A stretch of 6,123 bases of DNA from Fibrobacteria bacterium GUT77 (GTDB lineage Bacteria > Fibrobacterota > Chitinivibrionia > Chitinivibrionales > Chitinispirillaceae), in the NCBI GenBank assembly GCA_001462255.1, contig LIUJ01000303.1, positions 1-6,123 on the forward strand, written 5' to 3'. Positions 1 through 6,123 of this stretch are shown piece after piece. Position 1 is the first letter of the stretch, and each line of letters begins with the position of its first letter. A program made the translations under genes and the position numbers. The notes beneath the pieces were generated by a model. That model made no database searches. It was not told the DNA's origin and saw only the letters and a list, made by a program, of their open reading frames with translations.

Positions 1-1
1 C

Positions 2-811
2 TTCTATCAGGCCAAGCTGATGACCTTTGTATCCATTATGACCATTGCCGCGACGCTCTTCCTTATCAGCGGCGTTTTTATTGCCCTTATGAACATCGAC
101 GAGGTTTTGAATAACGCCGGTGAGTTGCCCGACGCGGTCGTTTACCTGAGCGACGGCGTGTCCGGCGATTTGGCGCGGCGTGGCGGGGTCATTGATTCCG
201 TAAGAAACATGCCGGGGGTGAAGGCGGTGCTTTTCCAAAGCAAGGACAGCGCGTGGAGCCGTTTTGAGGCGATGTACGGCGCGGAGATGCTTGAGGCGGT
301 GGATGAAAATCCGTTTGCCGCGTCGCTTGACGTTACGCTATATGAGAGCAGCCAGACCCCGCAGGCGGCGGCTGAATTGCAGGAGAGGATATCGGCGCTT
401 AGCGGCGTGGAGGCCGTGCGCTATTCGCGGGAGTGGTTGGACTATATAAAGATTGTGCGCGACCGTTTTTATGTAATATCAATAGTGGCCGGTATCATCA
501 TTTTACTCGCGTTGCACGCCATTATCTCCAACACGATAAAGCTGACCATTTACGCTCGCCGCGATCTTGTGCGTAATATGCACTATGTGGGCGCTACCGA
601 CCTATTCATAAAGATGCCCTTTTTGTTGGAGGGTATGTTGCAGGGTTTTATAGGCGGCTTGCTCTGCGTGGGCGTGATGGTCGCGGCGCGCGTGGCGTTG
701 TCGAATATTTCCATAAATTGGCATTTTTCCTATTTGCCGTTGGTCGTCGTCATAGGGGTATTTTTCGGGTGGCTCGGAAGCAGGTTTGCTGTAAGCAAAT
801 TTTTGGTGTAG
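2..811 (+). CDS. ftsX: Cell division permease FtsX (5'-partial)
   Basis: FtsX is the membrane subunit of the FtsEX complex, an ABC-transporter-like machine at the division site that transmits FtsE ATPase activity to periplasmic peptidoglycan hydrolases or their activators. The reading frame is open to the left edge: seven sense codons (FYQAKLM) lead into the first visible Met at 20, so the short cytoplasmic N-terminus is probably cut off. Counting from that Met (263 residues), there is one membrane segment at about 4-25, an extracytoplasmic domain at about 26-150, and three more segments at about 151-171, 207-227 and 238-258. This is the four-helix FtsX/MacB-type layout. Family-like motifs are NPFAASLDV in the loop, and NTIKLTIYARRDLVRNMHYV followed by GA and, a little later, FLLEG after the second helix. 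The stop lies inside the next gene, an EnvC-like protein, which is the expected FtsX partner. FtsE is not visible and would be expected upstream. Confidence 0.9.
   Translation, partial: FYQAKLMTFVSIMTIAATLFLISGVFIALMNIDEVLNNAGELPDAVVYLSDGVSGDLARRGGVIDSVRNMPGVKAVLFQSKDSAWSRFEAMYGAEMLEAVDENPFAASLDVTLYESSQTPQAAAELQERISALSGVEAVRYSREWLDYIKIVRDRFYVISIVAGIIILLALHAIISNTIKLTIYARRDLVRNMHYVGATDLFIKMPFLLEGMLQGFIGGLLCVGVMVAARVALSNISINWHFSYLPLVVVIGVFFGWLGSRFAVSKFLV
754..758 (+). promoter_or_regulatory. Ribosome binding site for the EnvC-like gene, inside ftsX
   Basis: AGGGG lies 10 bases before the GTG at 769. This supports GTG 769 as the start over the upstream in-frame TTG at 718, because starting at 769 puts a basic N-region directly before the hydrophobic signal-peptide core. 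The site lies within the last codons of ftsX, so ribosomes finishing ftsX may feed the downstream gene. Confidence 0.5.
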
Positions 812-2235
812 CGCTCGCGGCGCGGTGTTGCGTAGCGGCTGCGGTAATAGCCGCCGCGTGGCCGGTGCCGTTGTTTGCCTTGCCTAAGGATAGTGCGGGT
901 GTCGCTATAAAAAAGCCCGTATCGACATCATCAACGACACAAAAGGGCGCGGATCGACAAAAAACGACGCCGTCGCCGACAAAGCAAAAAGGTACGAATC
1001 AGCAAAAATCGGTATCGCCGCCGACAAAACAAAAAGGTACGAATCAACAAAAATCGGTATCGCCGCCGGCGATACAAAAAAGCGCCGATCAACCGAAATC
1101 GACATCGCCGTCAAGCTCGGCCGTTACGGCGGTGGAGAAAGAGCTGAGTAAGACCCAAGGCGTTTTGGATTCCATAAAGGCGGAGCTTGAGCGCGGTAGG
1201 CGGCGTTTTAAGGAGTTGCAGAACGAGGAGGGGAATTACCTAAGCCGTTTGGAGCAGATAGAGAAGAACATTTATTCTTCCGGCAAGTACGCGGATCTTG
1301 TTCAGAGGCAGATCGACACGACGGAGGTCGTGCTTGTGGCGCTCGGCGATTCCCTAACAAAGGCGGAGACCGATTTGTACCGCGCCCGCGAGTTGATGAA
1401 GAAGCGTTTGCGTAGCGCCGCGATGACCGGCGACGTGAGCAGGTTGCGGATGCTCCTAACGTCGGGCAGTCCCTCCGAGTTCGTCCGCCGTGTGCGCTAT
1501 TTTCAGGATTTGAACCGCTACGATAGGCGTTTGGCAGCGTCGATAAGGGAGAGCATAGTCTCGGTGAGTGAGAAGAGGAACGCGCTTGGGGAGAATCGGG
1601 ATAGGCTTATGAAGTTGTTGTCGGATAAGAGGAGGGAGCAGCAGGCGTTGGTGGCGGAGGAGGCGCAGAGACGCGCGGTGCTTTCCGACATTCGCAATAA
1701 GAAGAGCGCGCACGAGGCGATGGTGGCGGAATTGGAGGAGGCGCAGGGGGAGCTCAACGCGCTTATAAAGACGCTTGAGGGTAGGCGTAAAAAGGCTAAG
1801 GAGGAAGAGGAGGAGCGTAGGGCGGCCGTTAGTTTTGAGAACAGTAAGGGTAAATTGCCCTGGCCGTTGCGCGGCGAGGTGGTGAGGAAGTTCGGCAATG
1901 TGGTGCATCCTATATACAAGACGATAACCCCTAACAACGGCATAGACATAGCCGCCAAGAAGGGCGCCTCGGTGGTGAGCGCGGCCGCCGGCGAGGTGGC
2001 GCTGGTAAAGTGGATGCGCGGCTACGGCAGGTGCGTATTCATAGACCATAGCGGCGGCTATTATACGCTATACGCCCACTTAGACGAGGTATCGGTAAAG
2101 GAAAACGCCAAAGTGACATCCGCCACGGAGATAGGCAAAGCGGGGGAGACGGGGACCACGGGGGGGCCGAAGTTGCATTTTGAAATAAAGCTTAGGGCGG
2201 AGTCGCTGAATCCGGAAGAATGGTTGGAGAAGTAG
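769..2235 (+). CDS. EnvC-like murein hydrolase activator, coiled coil plus degenerate LytM/M23 domain
   Basis: This is a secreted division factor of 488 residues when started at GTG 769. A signal peptide covers about residues 1-37 (basic MARKQ, an Ala/Val-rich core, likely cleavage after PLFA). A Lys/Gln/Ser/Pro linker follows with four 15-residue repeats (56-115). Long charged coiled coils run at about 120-232 and 255-355, with an EnvC-like stretch between them (RLRMLLTSG, then FVRRVRYFQDL). The C-terminal LytM/M23 domain (about 363-486) keeps the fold motifs NNGIDIAAKKGASV, YAHLDEVSV and GGPKLHFEI. In active M23 enzymes the zinc site uses the His and Asp of HxxxD and the last His of HxH. 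Here the first His is Asn389 and the first His of HxH is Lys468, while Asp393, His437 and His470 remain. Catalysis is therefore unlikely and amidase activation, as for E. coli EnvC, is favoured. The gene overlaps ftsX by 43 bases, fitting an FtsX-EnvC pair. A weakly active endopeptidase is the alternative. Confidence 0.85.
   Translation: MARKQVCCKQIFGVALAARCCVAAAVIAAAWPVPLFALPKDSAGVAIKKPVSTSSTTQKGADRQKTTPSPTKQKGTNQQKSVSPPTKQKGTNQQKSVSPPAIQKSADQPKSTSPSSSAVTAVEKELSKTQGVLDSIKAELERGRRRFKELQNEEGNYLSRLEQIEKNIYSSGKYADLVQRQIDTTEVVLVALGDSLTKAETDLYRARELMKKRLRSAAMTGDVSRLRMLLTSGSPSEFVRRVRYFQDLNRYDRRLAASIRESIVSVSEKRNALGENRDRLMKLLSDKRREQQALVAEEAQRRAVLSDIRNKKSAHEAMVAELEEAQGELNALIKTLEGRRKKAKEEEEERRAAVSFENSKGKLPWPLRGEVVRKFGNVVHPIYKTITPNNGIDIAAKKGASVVSAAAGEVALVKWMRGYGRCVFIDHSGGYYTLYAHLDEVSVKENAKVTSATEIGKAGETGTTGGPKLHFEIKLRAESLNPEEWLEK
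934..1113 (+). repeat. Four tandem 45-bp repeats coding a 15-residue linker unit
   Basis: Four in-frame 45-base units lie at 934-978, 979-1023, 1024-1068 and 1069-1113. They encode TTQKGADRQKTTPSP, TKQKGTNQQKSVSPP (twice) and AIQKSADQPKSTSPS. The two central copies are identical in protein and differ at two synonymous third positions in DNA (AAG/AAA and CAG/CAA). The outer copies are diverged. The array lies just after the signal peptide of the EnvC-like protein and before its coiled coil, so it should form a flexible, basic, disordered tether. Because the unit is a multiple of three, copy-number change would alter tether length without a frameshift. Confidence 0.9.
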
Positions 2236-2256
2236 TCGAATTGCCGACTACTTCTC
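2227..2256. terminator. Perfect 12-bp inverted repeat between convergent genes, candidate bidirectional terminator
   Basis: GAGAAGTAGTCG (2227-2238) and its exact reverse complement (2245-2256) flank a 6-base loop, AATTGC. The left arm holds the final Glu and Lys codons and TAG stop of the EnvC-like gene. On the other strand, the right arm holds the same three codons ending the OmpA-domain gene. The position at convergent 3' ends fits a shared terminator. No strong T-tract follows on either side, so it is not a textbook intrinsic terminator; it could instead stabilise 3' ends or work with Rho. Confidence 0.65.
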
Positions 2257-4428
2257 TTCGTTCCTCGGTTCGAATATCTTCCTTCCGTTTATGACTCTAT
2301 TAGTGAGCCGGGGTATCATTTCCAGTTCAAATCTTTTTACCCAGTCGTAGTGTTCCTGCGAGTGTATTTGTACAAATTCCACGCGCCTGTTTAGGGCGCG
2401 GCCTACCACGGTGTTGTTGTCGGCTATTGGAATATTTTTTCCGTAACCGACGGCTACGAGGCTTGACTCCGGCGCACCGCGTGATATTAGGTAGTATTTC
2501 ACTACGGCGGCGCGTTCCGCCGAAAGCAGCAGGTTGAGCGTCTCCGGGCCTTGAGAGTCGGTGTGGCCCTGTATCTCGTAGCGGATGTGCGGGTACTGCG
2601 TAAGCAGATCCGCTATCGCGTTGAGCGGGGCGTAGGAGCTTTCCGTTAGGTTTGCGCTACCGGATATGAAGTTGATGGCGCGTTGGGAGACGGTAAGCGT
2701 TTGCGTCTCCTCTTCTGTGGGTTGCGGCAACGGTTCGGGCTCCGGCTCGGGTTCCGGTTCGGGTTCCGGCGGTAGCATAGCCATATTTATCTCTATGGGT
2801 TCGTAGATCTCCTCCTCCGGTATCTCCTCTTCCGGGAAAAATTCTTGCTCTATCTGCGGCGGTACCGGCGCGGTGTCTACCGGCGCGGTTTCCGGCGTGG
2901 GCGGCGTAACCGCTCGCGTGTCCCTCACCTTGTCTTTGCGCCTCCATCCCCAGCGGAAGGTTAGGGCGCCGCCCATCTCAAAACCCCGCGTGGGTTGGAG
3001 AACGGGACTGCCCACGGCCTTGTAGAACGCGTCTACGGAGAGGTATCTCACGTCCAATCCAACGCCGGCGGCGGAGGTCAATAGTTCGGGGCCGCCGTAG
3101 GATAAGCCGTAGCGCACGGGCAGGCACCCCGCCAAAAGCCCAAGCGTGGTACCGGCTGAGAGGCGGGGCAGGTAGGTGTCGTGGCCGGTGCCCAGCACCA
3201 ACTGCTGATTGTAGTTTAAGCTCGCCGTCATGTAGCCTAAAAGCACGCCGAACCCGCCGTGTAAGCGCAGATCGTAGGTGTACCCAAGGTTTAACGCAGT
3301 AGGTAGCCATAGTATGTAGTTCTTGTCGGTCGGCACGAGCGAGTCGAAATCGAAGAGGCCTTTCATGCCTTTTTGCAGGTCGCTCATGTCAAAATTCGCG
3401 CTAAGCGTCATGTTTCCCCGGCGTACGGCCTTGCCGTTCCACAGTATCATGCCTATGTCCTGTATGTCGACGGACACTGCGTGGTTGTTGTTGTGGAAGA
3501 TCGTGCCGAGGTCGATCCCCCACCCTTGACCGTTTACCGGATTGTCGATCAGGTAGTTTTTCTTGTATTTGAAGTCTCCGTAAAGGCCGGTCCCGGCGCT
3601 TAGCACCTTTAATTCGGCGTTGGCGTTGTATCGGTTGGAGTCCGCGTCGTATACGAGGGCGCTGCCGTCCGCCATCTCGGCGTTTAAGTAGGCGTGGCCG
3701 AGCAACAGCTTGATTCCTACCCCCGCAGCGCCTTTGTTCAATCCCAAACGGTCGCGGATAAACGGTACGGAGGTCGAGTAGCCGAGCTTGACGGCGATTT
3801 CCGTGGCCGATATGGCGTTTACGCGCATATCGGAGAGGTCAAGGCCTTTTCCGCCCGCCACCAACCCGTCCGTTGCGGAGAAAAACGGCAAAAAGAGTCC
3901 GCCTGGGATTCTTATGTCGGCGTCGGCAAACGCGCTTACGCTGAATCCGAAACCGCGTGTCGCGAAGACGACGGGGGAGACCTTCGTTCCGGCGTATACG
4001 CCTATACCGCCCTCCAGTCCCTCTGTTATCTTTTGCGAAACTTTGTCCGGGTAGGAGAGGTCGTTTTCTTCCAAGTCGAAGCTCGCGCTGATGAACTTTG
4101 TTATGTATAAGGCAAGGCCGCGCGAGGAGTTTACCGGATTGATAAGGGTATTCAGTTCGGGCGGCGGCGCGAGTTTGTCGCTCCATAGCGTAACGGAGAA
4201 GGGGAGGAGCGAGAGCCCTCCGCGCGGCGGCTTGTCAAGTCCGACGAGCGCTGGGTTGCCCGTCGCCCCGTCGAGAACCGTTCCCGCGGAGTTGCGCGAC
4301 TGCGTCTCCCCGGCGTTCCGGGGGTTGTTGTCGCGGCCACCGCCGAGCGCGACGCTCGCGATTGCCAAGAGTGCCAGCGTAAGCGCGGCGATTTGCGTTA
4401 TGTTTTTCTTTGTATGGATCAATACCAT
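2248..4428 (-). CDS. Large envelope protein with putative beta-barrel N-terminus and C-terminal OmpA peptidoglycan-binding domain
   Basis: This 726-residue exported protein probably links the outer membrane to peptidoglycan. It opens with a signal peptide (basic HTKKN, hydrophobic core at about 12-27, likely cleavage after SVA). Residues about 45-495 are rich in Gly and aromatics with alternating polar/hydrophobic stretches. They contain an early GNPALVG motif, as seen in outer-membrane proteins whose N-terminal region starts with an NPA signature, and suggest a beta-barrel, but I cannot assign a family. An acidic, proline-rich linker follows (about 505-575, with a Pro-Glu run at 554-566). 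The OmpA domain covers about 578-687 and includes GHTDSQG, LLLSAERAAVVKYYL and GRALNRRVEF. Asp624 and Arg639 have the same spacing as the E. coli OmpA pair (Asp271, Arg286) that binds diaminopimelate, so binding looks intact. A 39-residue charged tail follows. The start overlaps the upstream TPR gene by 10 bases, and the stop lies in the shared hairpin. Confidence 0.85.
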   Translation of the reverse strand: MVLIHTKKNITQIAALTLALLAIASVALGGGRDNNPRNAGETQSRNSAGTVLDGATGNPALVGLDKPPRGGLSLLPFSVTLWSDKLAPPPELNTLINPVNSSRGLALYITKFISASFDLEENDLSYPDKVSQKITEGLEGGIGVYAGTKVSPVVFATRGFGFSVSAFADADIRIPGGLFLPFFSATDGLVAGGKGLDLSDMRVNAISATEIAVKLGYSTSVPFIRDRLGLNKGAAGVGIKLLLGHAYLNAEMADGSALVYDADSNRYNANAELKVLSAGTGLYGDFKYKKNYLIDNPVNGQGWGIDLGTIFHNNNHAVSVDIQDIGMILWNGKAVRRGNMTLSANFDMSDLQKGMKGLFDFDSLVPTDKNYILWLPTALNLGYTYDLRLHGGFGVLLGYMTASLNYNQQLVLGTGHDTYLPRLSAGTTLGLLAGCLPVRYGLSYGGPELLTSAAGVGLDVRYLSVDAFYKAVGSPVLQPTRGFEMGGALTFRWGWRRKDKVRDTRAVTPPTPETAPVDTAPVPPQIEQEFFPEEEIPEEEIYEPIEINMAMLPPEPEPEPEPEPEPLPQPTEEETQTLTVSQRAINFISGSANLTESSYAPLNAIADLLTQYPHIRYEIQGHTDSQGPETLNLLLSAERAAVVKYYLISRGAPESSLVAVGYGKNIPIADNNTVVGRALNRRVEFVQIHSQEHYDWVKRFELEMIPRLTNRVINGRKIFEPRNEEK
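2731..2769 (-). repeat. Pro-Glu dipeptide repeat in the OmpA-protein linker
   Basis: Alternating Pro and Glu codons encode residues 554-566 of the OmpA-domain protein. The DNA is an imperfect 6-base repeat with varying proline codons. Such stiff, extended, charged linkers are common before periplasmic peptidoglycan-binding domains, where they span the gap between outer membrane and cell wall. Confidence 0.85.
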
Positions 4429-5354
4429 CCCGCTACCCTAAGGCTTCGCTTTATTTTCTCCGCGGCTTCCTCTCCGAATACGGAGGCGAATTCGGCTATT
4501 TTTATATCCATCACATCCTCTCTGGCGAGGTTCTTTATGCGAAACAGCGACAGTTCGCGACGCCTTTTGGAGTATAGGCGCATTTCTCCGTATATGTGCG
4601 CGTTTGCCAAGTGGTTTATTGAGACGTCGGGCGCGTCGTCGCCCCAGGCCTCCAAAAACGCGATTGCCTCGTGCTCCCGGCCTACCCGTGACAGGTGATA
4701 GGCGCGAATCACCGCCTCTATGCGGCTTAGGTCCGAATCGTTTTCCAGCAACCGCCGCCTCAGCAACTCCACATCCACGCCGCCAACCCCGCGCTCACAG
4801 TGCCGTATCAACCGGTGTAGCCCCTGAATATTGTTCGGGGCGCGTTCCAACAGGCGTCGCAACACATCCTCAAAACGCGCGAAATCCCCGCTTTTTTCGT
4901 ATAAATCGGCAAGCAAAAGGTACGAATAGTAGTTTCCGGGCGCAACGCGTATCTCCTGCTCCAAGCTTTTTATGGACATCGACTCGTCCCCAATGCTCCG
5001 AAACGCCAGCGCCAAACTATGGTAGGCGACCGGATACATGTCATCCACGACTATGGAGTTGTTGATCCACGTTATGCTGTCCTCAAATTTGCCGGCGTAT
5101 AGGTATATTTGCCCTATGAGCAGGTATACCTGCGCCAAATCGCGGCTCACCTCCTCATTTTTGTTGCGCAACCCCTCAAAGAAGTTCGCGAGGCCGCAGA
5201 GAAGTTCTATGGCGTGATCGGGGCCGTTTTGCTCGTACTCAAAGTAGGCGGCGTCCTCAATCTGTTCGGCGATGTCGTCGTATGGGGTGCGCAAGGAGAG
5301 GACCGCGTCGCATAGGCTGTTTAGCGACGGGGTTTGTGCGTTGTTTTTATCCAT
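4419..5354 (-). CDS. TPR-repeat protein, function unknown
   Basis: This 311-residue, mainly helical protein starts at ATG 5354. An in-frame TTG at 5387 would add 11 residues but has no visible ribosome binding site, whereas ATG 5354 has GAAAGG upstream. Three consecutive tetratricopeptide units are recognisable: about 73-107 (LIGQIYLYAGKFEDSITWIN), 108-141 (AYHSLALAFRSIGDESMSIK) and 142-175 (SYLLLADLYEKSGDFARFED). Weaker helical repeats lie on either side, for example around 205-235. TPRs are protein-protein docking scaffolds. There is no signal peptide or membrane segment, so the protein is predicted to be cytoplasmic. Its last 10 bases overlap the start of the OmpA-domain gene (ATGGTATTGA, where TGA is this gene's stop), which indicates translational coupling and a role tied to that envelope protein. 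The partner cannot be read from the sequence. The C-terminus (KIKRSLRVAGWY) is basic and unrecognised. Confidence 0.85.
   Translation of the reverse strand: MDKNNAQTPSLNSLCDAVLSLRTPYDDIAEQIEDAAYFEYEQNGPDHAIELLCGLANFFEGLRNKNEEVSRDLAQVYLLIGQIYLYAGKFEDSITWINNSIVVDDMYPVAYHSLALAFRSIGDESMSIKSLEQEIRVAPGNYYSYLLLADLYEKSGDFARFEDVLRRLLERAPNNIQGLHRLIRHCERGVGGVDVELLRRRLLENDSDLSRIEAVIRAYHLSRVGREHEAIAFLEAWGDDAPDVSINHLANAHIYGEMRLYSKRRRELSLFRIKNLAREDVMDIKIAEFASVFGEEAAEKIKRSLRVAGWY
4436..4439 (-). promoter_or_regulatory. Ribosome binding site for the OmpA-domain gene
   Basis: AGGG on the minus strand, 7 bases before ATG 4428, lies inside the final codons of the TPR gene. Together with the ATG/TGA overlap it supports ATG 4428 as the start and re-initiation by ribosomes finishing the upstream gene. 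Confidence 0.5.
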
Positions 5355-5366
5355 GAAAAAGCCATA

Positions 5367-5372
5367 CCTTTC
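5367..5372 (-). promoter_or_regulatory. Ribosome binding site choosing the TPR-gene start
   Basis: GAAAGG on the minus strand lies 12 bases before ATG 5354, a slightly long spacing. No purine-rich site precedes the alternative TTG at 5387, so ATG 5354 is preferred. Confidence 0.45.
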
Positions 5373-5402
5373 ATTATTGGCGCCCAAAACGCCATTTGTG
5401 AT

Positions 5403-6113
5403 TTAGATACCGTCCAAGCTGATTAAAACCGGTTCCATGAGGCCTTTCCCCAGCGTCTCGATGTCCCCCGGTTTACCGCCGGAAAACAGTACCCAATTAG
5501 TAATATAATAATTTCCCTTGGGCACATCCCTCACTGTTAATCGAAAACCGCATTCGGCGATTCCGGTTCCACGCGTTCCCGGGCGGCGCATTATAAAGCC
5601 GCTCCCCGATATTTGCTCCGGCGGCATAGTGGCGTCCAATATCCAGCCGTATCCGGTAGTGCCGTTTTTTAGGGTAAACATTTTGCGCAAAGGCATCGAT
5701 TGGCAGAGCGTGTCTATGTCGCCGCCGTCTATCGGGAAGGAGAGTTTTTGGGACGGCGCCGCGAAGACGAAGCGCCTGCCCGCCTCCCGTATCACCGGCG
5801 TCATCTCCACGTGCGCCTGATTGAACAGCGTGCGGAAACGAATCGGCAGGTGCACGTAGACCGGCACATTCACCGCACGAGGGTAGCAAATCTGGTTGAC
5901 CGCCGCCCGGCTGCCCTTTACGCCGAGCCCCAAATTCAGATGAAAGTCGCCCCGGCGGATAAGGCGTATCGGCCCGGTCTTGTACCGGCGGACGAAACAA
6001 AAGAGGTTGTCTTCACCGTAGCGGATGGGTATCAGCCCGAAGAGCGTAGTCAAAAATATCTCCACCCGCAATTCGTTTGTGAGGTCTACATACTTGTTCG
6101 CCGCAAAATCCAT
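5403..6113 (-). CDS. Protein of unknown function, possibly 5'-partial
   Basis: I do not recognise this protein of at least 236 residues. The Met at 6113 is the first available start inside the window, but the frame is open to the right edge and no convincing ribosome binding site is seen (CGCCGGGGTT directly before the ATG), so the true start may lie outside. There is no signal peptide from this Met and no clear membrane helix; LRVEIFLTTLFGLIPI is the most hydrophobic stretch. Composition and pattern suggest mostly beta-structure: a basic N-terminal half (FVRRYKTGPIRLIRRGDF, then PVYVHLPIRF) and a Gly-rich C-terminal half with VRDVPKGNYYITNWVLFSGG near the end. A PilZ-type fold was considered because of the RR-containing stretch, but the RxxxR and D/NxSxxG motifs are missing. 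It reads in the same direction as the TPR gene, 48 bases upstream of its ATG, so co-transcription is likely. Confidence 0.7.
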   Translation of the reverse strand: MDFAANKYVDLTNELRVEIFLTTLFGLIPIRYGEDNLFCFVRRYKTGPIRLIRRGDFHLNLGLGVKGSRAAVNQICYPRAVNVPVYVHLPIRFRTLFNQAHVEMTPVIREAGRRFVFAAPSQKLSFPIDGGDIDTLCQSMPLRKMFTLKNGTTGYGWILDATMPPEQISGSGFIMRRPGTRGTGIAECGFRLTVRDVPKGNYYITNWVLFSGGKPGDIETLGKGLMEPVLISLDGI

Positions 6114-6123
6114 AACCCCGGCG

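Noticed and set aside
1456..2049. Long open frame on the minus strand opposite the EnvC-like gene
   Set aside because: It lies wholly antisense to a well-supported coding region, its translation is low-complexity (His/Leu/Arg-rich), and it shows no domain motif.
4604..5065. 153-codon open frame on the plus strand opposite the TPR gene
   Set aside because: The translation is Arg/Pro/Ser-rich with no recognisable motif, as expected of a shadow of GC-rich coding sequence on the other strand.
5321..5365. Small out-of-frame ORF (14 codons) starting at an ATG just before the TPR start
   Set aside because: The purine-rich GAAAGG ends only one base before this ATG, too close for initiation, and the peptide has no recognisable leader-peptide character.
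5355..5402. Promoter or hairpin in the 48-base gap between the unknown gene and the TPR gene
   Set aside because: Only a weak 5-bp stem (TGGCG/CGCCA) and no convincing -35/-10 pair are visible; the gap is short enough for simple co-transcription.
5403..6113. PilZ (cyclic-di-GMP binding) domain in the unknown gene
   Set aside because: An RR-containing beta-rich stretch is suggestive, but the RxxxR and D/NxSxxG signature residues are not present at the expected spacing.

Overview
This 6.1-kb window comes from a diderm (Gram-negative) bacterium. It encodes an FtsX division permease, a secreted EnvC-type amidase activator, and a large exported protein with a C-terminal peptidoglycan-binding OmpA domain. 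The base composition is moderately GC-rich. TTG leucine and ATA isoleucine codons are frequent, and stop codons look standard. The large OmpA fusion and the FtsX-EnvC arrangement do not look like a typical enterobacterium. A spirochaete or a Fibrobacterota-like lineage is a guess only; nothing here fixes the taxonomy.

Layout: two gene groups converge near position 2240. On the + strand, an ftsX gene open at the left edge (to 811) overlaps an EnvC/M23-like gene (769-2235). On the - strand, reading right to left, are a gene of unknown function (6113-5403, possibly incomplete at the right edge), a TPR protein (5354-4419) and a 726-residue OmpA-domain protein (4428-2248). The last two overlap by 10 bases. 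The convergent 3' ends are 12 bases apart and sit in a perfect 12-bp inverted repeat whose arms contain both stop codons.

Working model: FtsEX (FtsE presumably encoded upstream, outside the window) changes shape in the membrane and, through its extracytoplasmic loop, controls the coiled coil of the EnvC-like protein. That protein's LytM/M23 domain has lost two active-site histidines, so it probably activates a separate amidase instead of cutting peptidoglycan itself. The opposing group probably supplies an envelope protein: a putative outer-membrane N-terminal region, an acidic Pro-Glu linker and a peptidoglycan-binding OmpA domain. It is co-expressed with a TPR protein and an unrecognised protein.

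The window is almost fully coding and has no gene-free stretch longer than about 50 bases. I saw no RNA gene, CRISPR array, insertion sequence or phage feature. The most interesting points are the partly degraded M23 site next to ftsX, the 45-bp repeats in the EnvC-like linker, the stop-codon hairpin, and the unrecognised gene at the right edge.
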